A DNA stretch of 64,000 nucleotides from Methylobacterium sp. DB0501. Lineage in GTDB: Bacteria; Pseudomonadota; Alphaproteobacteria; Rhizobiales; Beijerinckiaceae. Shown piece by piece: positions 8,597-16,154 of this stretch (position 1 is its first letter; every line of letters starts with the position of its first letter). Position numbers and translations under genes: made by a program. Below the pieces are notes generated by a model. The model was not told the DNA's origin. It did no database searches and saw only the letters and a list, made by a program, of their open reading frames with translations. The DNA lies in the NCBI RefSeq assembly GCF_011043735.1, contig NZ_JAAKGV010000002.1:248001-312000 (forward strand), in the 5' to 3' direction.

Positions 8597-9376
8597 ATGG
8601 CGTATCAGGCGAAATCGGCGCTCGAGATCCAGCTGGACGTCCTCGGCGCGCTCATGCTGCGCGACATCCGCACCCGGTTCGGCGGCACGATGTGGGGCTA
8701 CGCCGTCGCGGTCGGATGGCCCTGCGCGCACATCCTGGTCATCACCAGCTTCTACGCGCTCCGGCACATCCCTGCGCCGATCGGCGACAGCATCGTGCTG
8801 TTCGCGGTCTCCGGCCTGTCACCTTACATCATCTTGAACTACATGTCCCGCAAGATGATGGAGGGGCCGTTGATGAACAAGCAGTTGATCTACTTCCCAC
8901 AGGTCAAGTTCTTCGACGTCGTCATGTCGCGCGCCCTGGTCGAGGTTTGCACCAGCAGCCTCAGCATCGCCCTCGTCTTTGCCATCGCGGCGTGCTCCGG
9001 GGCGTCGGTCGTGCCCCGGGATCCCTTCGCCTTCTGCGAGAGCATGTTGCTCGCGCTCGGCTTCGCGACGTCCATGGGTTTCATGAACGTCTTCATCTCG
9101 CAGATATTTCAGCCGTGGATGATCGGCGTCATTGTTCCGGTTCTGATTCTTTACTTCACCAGTGGTGCGTTCATCGTGACCGAATCGATGCCGGCGGTCA
9201 TCTACGAGTATGTGCAGTGGAATCCCCTCATGCACATCGTGAAGATCTGCCGGTCGTCCTTCTATCCCGGTTACGGGTCCGATGCGTCGATGCTGTACGT
9301 GCTGATGGTCAGCGGAGCGCTGGCGCTGGTCGGCCTCCTCGGCATCCGCTTCGTCGTGCCGCGCTTCCTCAACTGA
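8597..9376 (+). CDS. ABC-2 type transporter permease (polysaccharide/polyol-phosphate export type)
   Basis: This 259-residue inner-membrane protein has about six hydrophobic segments. The N-terminal RDIRTRFGGTMWGYAVAVGWP matches the entry motif of KpsM/Wzm-like capsule and O-antigen export permeases, and LYFTSGAFIVTESMP..WNPLMHIV matches their C-terminal part. Start is ATG 8597 behind a GGGAG motif. Such permeases need a separate KpsT/Wzt ATPase, but none is encoded next to it: the neighbour upstream is unrelated and about 550 bp of apparently non-coding DNA follow. The partner must be elsewhere or the gene is an orphan. Confidence 0.85.
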   Translation: MAYQAKSALEIQLDVLGALMLRDIRTRFGGTMWGYAVAVGWPCAHILVITSFYALRHIPAPIGDSIVLFAVSGLSPYIILNYMSRKMMEGPLMNKQLIYFPQVKFFDVVMSRALVEVCTSSLSIALVFAIAACSGASVVPRDPFAFCESMLLALGFATSMGFMNVFISQIFQPWMIGVIVPVLILYFTSGAFIVTESMPAVIYEYVQWNPLMHIVKICRSSFYPGYGSDASMLYVLMVSGALALVGLLGIRFVVPRFLN

Positions 9377-9924
9377 CGCCGGCAGGCCCAACGTCCGTTG
9401 CGGGAAGAGGCCCGGGCTCCGAAGGGCTCCGGGAGCCCGCAGAGAACTGCCGGTTCGCCGTGAGGGTGAGAGGGGCGCAGACGCCTCACGCGTCGGGGCC
9501 CTCCCGACCCTCGCTCCGGCCCCGTGTCCACGTGCTTCGCTTCCTGAATGGGCGTGGGATCTTCGATTCTCCAGGCCCTCTGCCCCGCTTCGCCCGTCGC
9601 CTGCAAATCCCAGGCAAGCCAGGATGTATCGGGGAGGGGGGGCTATCCGGTTCCCCCGGACATCTCTTGCGCGGCCGCAGAAAGGCTCACGTCGCGACAA
9701 GGTGCACGTGACATCTCGTGCCCGCTCGCCCGGGAGGCGGTCCGTCACCGCGCGTCGCCGCGATAGAGCGCCTCGGGCACAGCCGAAGGAGGGGGCGAGC
9801 GGGTCACATCGTCGAATTCGGGGAGATTTCGGTCGATGGAGGCAGCGAAGAACGCACCCTCACTCACATCGCCGGATCGGCACCAGCCGGGCCGATGACC
9901 CGGGGATCCTGCGCAATGGCAGGA
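9377..9924. other. Long intergenic region without a supported gene
   Basis: Open frames exist on both strands but their translations are low-complexity Arg/Pro/Ala-rich and look like shadows of G+C-rich DNA. I see no RNA gene, repeat or clear terminator here. The right end borders the 3' end of a tRNA-Leu gene on the minus strand. Confidence 0.4.
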
Positions 9925-10009
9925 TGGTGCGGCCGAGAGGACTCGAACCTCCACTGGTTGCCCAACTAGCACCTCAAGCTAGCGCGTCTACCAATTCCGC
10001 CACGGCCGC
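9925..10009 (-). tRNA. tRNA-Leu (anticodon GAG), copy 1
   Basis: This 85-nt tRNA on the minus strand has an encoded CCA end. The acceptor stem GCGGCCG pairs with CGGCCGC, the D-arm is GAATTGGTAGACGC, the anticodon loop TTGAGGT gives GAG, a long variable arm is present as expected for leucine, and the T-arm is GGTTCGAGTCC. The sequence is identical to the copy at 10,187-10,271. Confidence 0.96.
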
Positions 10010-10186
10010 GGAGAGTTCCGGACATCAAAACGATCCGGATCCATCGAAAAAAACGCATCAATCTATCGACTGCACGAACCGCCACGTGGCGGTATGCATC
10101 GGCAACCTCATCCGGCGAGACGCCTCGATCGTGATCGAGCCGGTCGTGCCGAATTCAGTCTCCATTCGATTCCCTGCGGGAAGGAA

Positions 10187-10271
10187 TGGTGCGGCCGAGA
10201 GGACTCGAACCTCCACTGGTTGCCCAACTAGCACCTCAAGCTAGCGCGTCTACCAATTCCGCCACGGCCGC
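10187..10271 (-). tRNA. tRNA-Leu (anticodon GAG), copy 2
   Basis: Identical over all 85 nt to the copy at 9,925-10,009, including the encoded CCA. On the minus strand this copy is upstream, so both may be transcribed together from a promoter in 10,272-10,394. Sequence identity stops a few bases beyond the mature ends. Confidence 0.96.
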
Positions 10272-10394
10272 GGAAAGCTTCGTCTCGCCGGAAGCGGCGG
10301 GGCGGGGGTGAGACCCGTCCGAAGCGAGGCTGCGAATACCAGTCCCCTCCCGGGGACGCAAGCGCCCCGATGCGGATCCGGCGAACATTCTCGC

Positions 10395-10718
10395 CTAGAG
10401 GACGTCCGACAGGGCGCCCAGCAGCGCGGCGCCGTCGCCGATGCGGATGCCGGGCTCCTGCACCACCTCGGCCTTGCGGATCAGCTCCGTCACCTCCACG
10501 GAGATGCGGTTGCCCGTGACCACGATCTGGCCGCGGGCGATCGGGTGGTTGTTGGCGAGAATCTCGACCATATCGCTATCGGTGGAATCGAGCTCGATCA
10601 CGGCGCCGCGCCCCATGCGCAGCAGCATGTGGATCGGCATCCGGGTCCGCCCGAGCACGACAGCGAGGTCCACCTTGAGTATGTCGAGAACCGCCAACGG
10701 ACGCACCCACCCTGACAT
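10395..10718 (-). CDS. Small FliN/SpoA-domain protein (flagellar motor switch-like)
   Basis: A protein of about 107 residues, almost entirely one SpoA (FliN C-terminal) domain: VDLAVVLGRTRMPIHMLLRMGRGAVIEL, then the motif region VEILANNHPIARGQIVV and ISVEVTELI. FliN is part of the C-ring of the flagellar motor that controls rotation direction. ATG 10718 is used; an upstream TTG at 10736 would add six residues, and no strong ribosome-binding site decides it. No other flagellar gene is nearby, so this is either an orphan FliN or a FliN-like paralogue. The two tRNA-Leu genes lie downstream on the same strand. Confidence 0.75.
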   Translation of the reverse strand: MSGWVRPLAVLDILKVDLAVVLGRTRMPIHMLLRMGRGAVIELDSTDSDMVEILANNHPIARGQIVVTGNRISVEVTELIRKAEVVQEPGIRIGDGAALLGALSDVL

Positions 10719-10756
10719 GAGACGATGCGCCAACAATCCGATCTTATGGTGAAGCC

Positions 10757-11497
10757 TTGGTAAACGACCGCCTCGGTACCGCCCCGGGCCGCCTCCTGCC
10801 CGCCCCCGGCAGCCCCCCCGTCGAATGGGTGGTGCGCGATCCCCTGCTCGATTACCGCGAGGCGGAAGTCGCGATGGAGGCGCGGGCGGCCGCGATCGCG
10901 GAGGGCCGCGCCCTGGAGCGCGTCTGGCTCGTCGAGCACCCGCCGCTCTACACCGCCGGCACCTCGGCGAAGGCGGAGGACCTGGTGGCGCCGGAGCGCT
11001 TTCCGGTCCACCGCACGGGGCGCGGCGGGCAATACACCTATCACGGCCCCGGGCAGCGGGTGGCCTACGTGATGCTCGACCTCAACCGCCGGCGGCCGGA
11101 CCTGCGCGCCTACGTGGCCGCCCTCGAAGCCTGGCTGATCGCCACCCTCGACGCCTTCACGGTGCGGGGCGAGCGGCGCGAGGACCGGGTCGGCGTCTGG
11201 GTGCGCCGGCCGGAGAAGGGGCCGGGCGTCGAGGACAAGATCGCGGCGATCGGCATCCGGGTGCGGCGCTGGGCGACCTTCCACGGCATCAGCCTGAACG
11301 TCGAGCCGGACCTGTCCCACTTCTCCGGCATCGTGCCCTGCGGCGTGCGCGAGCATGGCGTTACCAGCCTGGTCGATCTCGGCCGGCCGGTCACCCTGCC
11401 GGAGGTCGATGCCGTGCTGCGGGGGCGCTTCGAGGAGACCTTCGGGCCGACGATCCTGGTCGACGACGATGCGCGGGATCACGATGCTTCGGCCTAG
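10757..11497 (+). CDS. lipB: Octanoyl-[acyl carrier protein]:protein octanoyltransferase LipB
   Basis: A 246-residue enzyme that transfers octanoate from ACP to lipoyl-domain lysines, the first step of lipoate synthesis. [15 protein letters not shown] around residues 86-100 is the family signature. K161 (EDKIAAIGI) and C195 (GIVPCGV) are the catalytic Lys and Cys. The annotated start is TTG 10757, with no clear ribosome-binding site; a later GTG near residue 25 would remove a Pro-rich leader and is possible. It diverges from the FliN-like gene with fewer than 40 bp between starts. Confidence 0.93.
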   Translation: MVNDRLGTAPGRLLPAPGSPPVEWVVRDPLLDYREAEVAMEARAAAIAEGRALERVWLVEHPPLYTAGTSAKAEDLVAPERFPVHRTGRGGQYTYHGPGQRVAYVMLDLNRRRPDLRAYVAALEAWLIATLDAFTVRGERREDRVGVWVRRPEKGPGVEDKIAAIGIRVRRWATFHGISLNVEPDLSHFSGIVPCGVREHGVTSLVDLGRPVTLPEVDAVLRGRFEETFGPTILVDDDARDHDASA

Positions 11498-11628
11498 GTC
11501 CGACGGCGCCGGCGGGCGCGGTTTCCACCCCGGCCGGACTTGCACTAGATTACCGGGCCGGAAAGCGGCGGCGATCCGACCGCCGCGGGACGTGCGGCTC
11601 CGGCCCGCGCCACCACGGAGGTCCCCCC

Positions 11629-12777
11629 GTGCCGGATGTCCCCGCGCCAGTGCCGGTCGCTGAGACGCTGGGGGAGGCCGGGCGACTGCGCGCCGCGCTG
11701 GCGGCCGCCCCCCTGCCGTCCCTCCTGGTCGCGCCCGGTCCCGACGGGGCCGTGCTGTTCGCCAACCCGGCCGCCCGTGCCCTGCTCGGGGAGGGGGGCG
11801 ACGGCCTCGCGGCGCCGGCGCTCGCGGCCCTCGCTGCCGGACCCGAGGCCGAGGCGGCCCTGCGCGCGCTCCTCGCCGCCGGCGGGACGGCCGGCGCCGA
11901 ACTGCCCCTGCGCCGGCCCGACGGCGCGACCTTGTGGGCGATGCTGCACCTCTCCCCGGTGGACGGGCCGGAAGGGGCGGGCCTGGTCCAGCTCGTCGAG
12001 ACCTCGCGCTGCCGCGATCTCGAGGCGGCCCTCGCCCTGGCGCAACGGCGCGAGGCCCTGGGCCAGCTCACCAACGGCGTCGCGCACGAGTTCAACAACT
12101 TGCTGCAGATCCTGGTCGGCTACATCGACGGCCTGCGCCGGCGCCTCGGCGAGCATCCGGACGCCTTCGTGCAGAGGGCCCTGACCCGCTCGACCGACGC
12201 CGCCGAGCGCGCCTCGGCGCTGACCCGCAACCTCCTGGCCTTCTCGCGCAAGCACCGGCCGGAGCCGCGGGCCATCGACCTGAACCGCCTGCTGCGCGAC
12301 TGGTGCGAGCAGGCGCCGGGCCTGCTCGGGCCCGGATGCACACTCGAGCTCGATCTCGCCGAGGACCTGTGGATCGCCTGCCTCGATCCGGTCCAGACCG
12401 AGCTGATCCTGCAGATCCTGCTGCGCAACGCCGCCGAGGCGATGCCGGCGGGCGGGCGCGTCACGGTCCAGACCCGCAACCACGGTGGCGAGGGCGTCGC
12501 CGCCGACGGGGCGGCGGGGCGCCACGTCGCGCTCAGCCTGACCGATACCGGCACCGGCATGGCGCCGGAGGTGCTGGCCCGGGCGCTGGAGCCGTTCTTC
12601 ACCACCCGCGAGCCCGGCCGCGGCGCTGGCCTCGCCATCCTCAATGCCGTGGTCAAGCGCCAGAACGGGGCCGTCGCCCTGCGCAGCCACCCCGGCGAGG
12701 GCACCTGCGTGCGCATGACCTTCCCGGCGGCCGAGGCACCGCGGGCGCGTCCGCAACGAAGTGCCGTCATGGGATAA
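11629..12777 (+). CDS. PAS-domain sensor histidine kinase
   Basis: This 382-residue, probably cytoplasmic kinase starts at GTG 11629 behind an ACGGAGG site. Residues ~20-125 form a PAS sensor domain. H153 in NGVAHEFNNLLQ is the phosphorylated His of the dimerisation domain. The ATP-binding lobe shows LLRNAAEAM (N box), DTGTGM (G1) and GRGAGLAI (G2). There is no transmembrane segment, and no response regulator is adjacent, so partner and signal are unknown. GHEFNN-type H boxes often occur in kinases that work with a C-terminal receiver, but none is fused here. Confidence 0.87.
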   Translation: MPDVPAPVPVAETLGEAGRLRAALAAAPLPSLLVAPGPDGAVLFANPAARALLGEGGDGLAAPALAALAAGPEAEAALRALLAAGGTAGAELPLRRPDGATLWAMLHLSPVDGPEGAGLVQLVETSRCRDLEAALALAQRREALGQLTNGVAHEFNNLLQILVGYIDGLRRRLGEHPDAFVQRALTRSTDAAERASALTRNLLAFSRKHRPEPRAIDLNRLLRDWCEQAPGLLGPGCTLELDLAEDLWIACLDPVQTELILQILLRNAAEAMPAGGRVTVQTRNHGGEGVAADGAAGRHVALSLTDTGTGMAPEVLARALEPFFTTREPGRGAGLAILNAVVKRQNGAVALRSHPGEGTCVRMTFPAAEAPRARPQRSAVMG

Positions 12778-12967
12778 TCCCGATCACCGCAAAAATTTAT
12801 CGCTTGGCAGATCTGGCGCCGATCGGTGACTCTTCATCGCGTGTAGTTATAACAGTGACGGCATCGGGCGCGATGCCTCCCTTCTACTGCGCCACCCACG
12901 CCCCCATATGTGCGGTCGGGGGCATCGACGCCCCGGACCGGTGATTGCGCGAGGCTGAGACGAACCG

Positions 12968-13951
12968 ATGATGACCCCCTTCACCCGCGGCCGCCGGACG
13001 GCTCTGGCCTTCGGCCTGGCGGCCCTGATGGCCGTGGCGGCGACGGCCGGCGAGGCGCGTCCCGGCAGCGGCTCCTCCATGGGTTCGCGCGGCTCCAAGA
13101 CCTACTCGGCGCCGCCCGCGACCGCGACCGCCCCCGGCGCCCCGGCGCCGATGCAGCGCTCGATGACCCAGCCCGGCTCGTCGATGGGTGCCCCGGCCGC
13201 GCCGCAACGGCGCTTCGGCGGCGGTTTCTTCGCCGGCCTGCTCGGCGCGGGCCTGCTCGGCGCGCTGATCGGCGGCGGCTTCTTCGGCGGCCTCGGCGGC
13301 ATCGCCTCCTTCCTCGGCCTGCTGCTCCAGGTCGGCCTGCTGGTCGGCGTGGTGATGCTGGCCCTGCGCTTCTTCCGTCGCCGCCGGGCCGAGCCGGCCA
13401 TGGCGGGCGCCTACGAGCGCAGCGGCCCGGCCTCCGGTCCCGGCGGCATGGGCGGCGGGCTTGGTGGTGGTCTCGGCGGTGGTCTGGGCGGCCTCGGCGC
13501 GGGCCTCGGCGGCGGCGCGGCCGCGCAGCAGGCCCGTCCGGCCAAGCGCGACGAGGTCGGCATCGGCCCGCAGGACTTCGAGGCCTTCGAGCGCACCCTC
13601 GGCCAGGTCCAGCTCGCCTACGGCGCCGAGGATGCCGCCACCCTGCGCCGCCTGACGACGCCGGAGATGTTCGGCTACTTCGGCGAGGAGATCCGGGCCA
13701 ACGCCGCCCGTGGCCTGGTCAACAAGATCGCCGACGTGAAGCTCCAGCAGGGCGACCTCGCCGAATCCTGGCGCGAGGGCCCGGTCGACTACGCCACCGT
13801 GGCGATGCGCTACACCCTGCGCGACGCGATGATCGAGCGCGCCAGCGGCCGGGTCGTCGAGACCAACCCGCCCGAGGCGACGGAGGTCTGGACCTTCATG
13901 CGCGAGCGCGGCGGCCCGTGGGTGGTCTCGGCCATCCAGCAGACACGGTAA
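12968..13951 (+). CDS. Tim44-like domain membrane protein
   Basis: A 327-residue protein beginning with a cleavable-looking signal or anchor (TALAFGLAALMAVAATAGEARP). A Ser/Pro-rich stretch, glycine-rich hydrophobic segments at about 75-140, and a long Gly-rich linker follow. The C-terminal ~130 residues (EVGIGPQDFEAFERTLGQVQ...VVSAIQQTR) match the Tim44-like/NTF2-like fold found in bacterial homologues of the mitochondrial import factor. The exact role in bacteria is not established; envelope protein handling is a guess. A strong terminator follows 44 bp after the stop. Confidence 0.83.
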   Translation: MMTPFTRGRRTALAFGLAALMAVAATAGEARPGSGSSMGSRGSKTYSAPPATATAPGAPAPMQRSMTQPGSSMGAPAAPQRRFGGGFFAGLLGAGLLGALIGGGFFGGLGGIASFLGLLLQVGLLVGVVMLALRFFRRRRAEPAMAGAYERSGPASGPGGMGGGLGGGLGGGLGGLGAGLGGGAAAQQARPAKRDEVGIGPQDFEAFERTLGQVQLAYGAEDAATLRRLTTPEMFGYFGEEIRANAARGLVNKIADVKLQQGDLAESWREGPVDYATVAMRYTLRDAMIERASGRVVETNPPEATEVWTFMRERGGPWVVSAIQQTR

Positions 13952-13994
13952 TGCGCTGTCCGCGGGGAGCGCCGCTCCCCGCTTCTGATTGCGA

Positions 13995-14026
13995 AGCCCC
14001 CGATCCCTGCAGATCGGGGGCTTTTT
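13995..14026 (+). terminator. Rho-independent terminator after the Tim44-like gene
   Basis: An 11-bp perfect stem (agcccccgatc / gatcgggggct) with a 6-nt loop is followed directly by a T-run (ctttttc). Confidence 0.9.
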
Positions 14027-14198
14027 CATTCGTGGCGACGGCTCGCGGCAGCCCGTCGCCCGGAACCGCCCGTTCACGTGCGAAGGCGATCCGCCGCGGG
14101 GCGCCCGGGGCGGGAGGTGCAGGGCGCCGTATCCAGGGGTGACGATTTCGGGGCGGGACGCCCCAATTCGGATGTACGGGGCGGCTCCGGGGCCGTCG

Positions 14199-15035
14199 TC
14201 AGAGCGCCCGCGCCATCGCCACGAACCCCGCCACCGGCACCTCCTCGGCCCGCGCCGTCTCCGGAATGCCGGCGGCGGCGAGCAGCGGGCCGGGATCCGC
14301 GGCGGCGGCCTTCAGGCTCTGGCGCAGCATCTTGCGGCGCTGGCCGAAGGCGGCGCCGGTCACGGCCTCGAGGGCCCCGACCCGGCAGGGCAGGGGCTCG
14401 GGCCGCGGTACCAGCCGCACCACGCTCGACGTCACCTTCGGCGGCGGCACGAAGGCCGAGGGCGGCACGTCGAACAGGATGTTGGCCTGCGTGCGCCAGC
14501 CGCACAGCACGCCGAGCCGGCCGTAATTCGCCCGGTCGCCCTCATCGGCGACGATGCGCTCGGCGACCTCGCGCTGGAACATCAGGGTGAGCGACTCCCA
14601 CCACGGCGGCCAGGCCTCCGCGGTGAGCCAGCCGGTGAGGAGCTGGGTGCCGACATTATAAGGAAGGTTCGCGACGATCCGGGCCGGGCCCGCGCCGATC
14701 AGCGGCCGGGGATCGAAGGCGAGCGCGTCGGCCTCCACCACCTCCAGGCGGCCGGGATAGTGGGCGGCGATCTCGGCGAGGGCCGGCAGGGCACGCGGGT
14801 CGCGCTCGATCGCGATCACCTTGGCCGCGCCGTGCATCAGCAGCGCCCGGGTCAGGCCGCCGGGGCCGGGGCCGACCTCGACCACCGTCACGCCGTCCAG
14901 CGGTCCCGACGACCGGGCGATCCGGCCGGTGAGGTTGAGATCGAACAAGAAATTCTGGCCGAGGGACCGGCGGGGCATCAGGTCGTGCGCCCGCACCACC
15001 TCCCGCAGGGGCGGCAATCCGTCCGGGGCGCTCAC
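14199..15035 (-). CDS. rsmA: 16S rRNA dimethyladenosine transferase RsmA (KsgA)
   Basis: This 278-residue SAM-dependent enzyme dimethylates two adjacent adenosines near the 3' end of 16S rRNA during 30S maturation. SLGQNFL at 24-30, the SAM-binding [12 protein letters not shown] at ~51-62, and the catalytic NLPYNV at 123-128 are all present, followed by [12 protein letters not shown] and [12 protein letters not shown]. The GTG start at 15035 overlaps the pdxA stop in GTGA, so the two are translationally coupled. It is the last gene of the lptF-lptG-lptD-pdxA-rsmA run. Confidence 0.96.
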   Translation of the reverse strand: MSAPDGLPPLREVVRAHDLMPRRSLGQNFLFDLNLTGRIARSSGPLDGVTVVEVGPGPGGLTRALLMHGAAKVIAIERDPRALPALAEIAAHYPGRLEVVEADALAFDPRPLIGAGPARIVANLPYNVGTQLLTGWLTAEAWPPWWESLTLMFQREVAERIVADEGDRANYGRLGVLCGWRTQANILFDVPPSAFVPPPKVTSSVVRLVPRPEPLPCRVGALEAVTGAAFGQRRKMLRQSLKAAAADPGPLLAAAGIPETARAEEVPVAGFVAMARAL

Positions 15036-16054
15036 GCCGCGACTCCTTCCGGGGGCCTGGTCAGCCGGCCCGCGAGCCTGACGGCGGCCACCAGGCTGTC
15101 GGGTTTCGCCAATCCCTTCCCGGCAATGTCGAAGGCGGTGCCGTGGTCGGGCGAGGTGCGCAGGAACGGCAGCCCGAGGGTCACGTTCACGCCCTCGTCG
15201 AAGGCCAGCGTCTTGATCGGGATCAGGGCCTGGTCGTGGGTCGGGGCCAGCGCCACGTCGTAGGCGGCTCGCGCCCGGGCGTGGAACAGCGTGTCGGCCG
15301 GGTGCGGGCCGGTGATGGCGATGCCCTCCGCCCGCAGGCGCTCGACGGCCGGGGCCAGCACGTCGCGATCCTCGGTGCCCATCGTGCCGGCCTCGCCCGC
15401 ATGCGGGTTGAGCCCGGCCAGCACCAGCCGTGGTGCGGCGAGCCCGAAGCGGGTTCGCATGTCGCGGTCGACGATGCGGGCGGTCTCGACCACGAGGTTG
15501 GCGGTGAGGAGGTCGGGCACCCGGCGCAACGGCACGTGGATCGTCACCGGCACCACCGCCAGCGTCTCGGACCACAGGAGCATCACGGGCGTGGGCGGCG
15601 CGGCGCCGGGTTCGGCGGCGAGGGCCGCCAGGTACTCGGTATGGCCGGGATGGCGGAAGCCCGCCTCGTAGAGCACGTGCTTGGCGATCGGGTTGGTGAC
15701 GAGGGCGCGCGCGCGGCCGGCCCGCACCAGCCGCACCGCCTCGTCGATCGACGCGATCGTGCCGGCGGCGCTCGCCGGATCGGGCCGGCCCGGCTCCGCC
15801 GTGACGGCGAGGCCGTTGGGCAGCCGCACCACCGGGAGGGCGCGGGCGAACGCGTCGGCCGCCGTCTCGGGGCTCACGTCGGCCAGCGGCACCGCGAGGC
15901 CGAGCCGGGCGGCGAGGCCCGCGAGAAAGCCCGGATCGCCGATGACGAAGAACGGCGCCAGCCCGTTCTCCTCCCGGGCGAGCCAGGCCCGCAGGGTGAT
16001 CTCGGGGCCGATCCCGGCCGGATCGCCCTGTGTCAGCGCGAGGGCTGTGGTCAT
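15032..16054 (-). CDS. pdxA: 4-hydroxythreonine-4-phosphate dehydrogenase PdxA
   Basis: A 340-residue NAD(P)- and metal-dependent enzyme of the DXP-dependent pyridoxal phosphate pathway. [18 protein letters not shown] is the typical N-terminus and sets the start at 16054. [10 protein letters not shown] and later segments ([28 protein letters not shown]) carry the conserved metal and substrate residues. It is coupled to rsmA downstream by a GTGA overlap. Upstream, only 100 bp separate it from lptD; the surA gene usually found between them in related bacteria is absent. Confidence 0.95.
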   Translation of the reverse strand: MTTALALTQGDPAGIGPEITLRAWLAREENGLAPFFVIGDPGFLAGLAARLGLAVPLADVSPETAADAFARALPVVRLPNGLAVTAEPGRPDPASAAGTIASIDEAVRLVRAGRARALVTNPIAKHVLYEAGFRHPGHTEYLAALAAEPGAAPPTPVMLLWSETLAVVPVTIHVPLRRVPDLLTANLVVETARIVDRDMRTRFGLAAPRLVLAGLNPHAGEAGTMGTEDRDVLAPAVERLRAEGIAITGPHPADTLFHARARAAYDVALAPTHDQALIPIKTLAFDEGVNVTLGLPFLRTSPDHGTAFDIAGKGLAKPDSLVAAVRLAGRLTRPPEGVAA

Positions 16055-16099
16055 CGCGGGAATCCCGTAGCGTGGTGGCGCGCCCCCGCGCCATGGCAT

Positions 16100-16115
16100 C
16101 CCGGCTCATGCCGGG
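16100..16115. repeat. Short palindrome between lptD and pdxA
   Basis: A perfect 6-bp-arm palindrome (cccggc-tcat-gccggg) in the 100-bp gap. It belongs to the same loosely related class of intergenic CCCGG-type hairpins as 30,050-30,075 and 33,323-33,356. Confidence 0.5.
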
Positions 16116-16154
16116 CAAGCGCAAGGCGCGCGCCAGCCTCTGGCGCCCGGCCCG

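Noticed and set aside
9877..10190. A larger duplication carrying the two tRNA-Leu genes
   Set aside because: Similarity ends a few bases outside the mature tRNAs, so only the genes themselves are duplicated.
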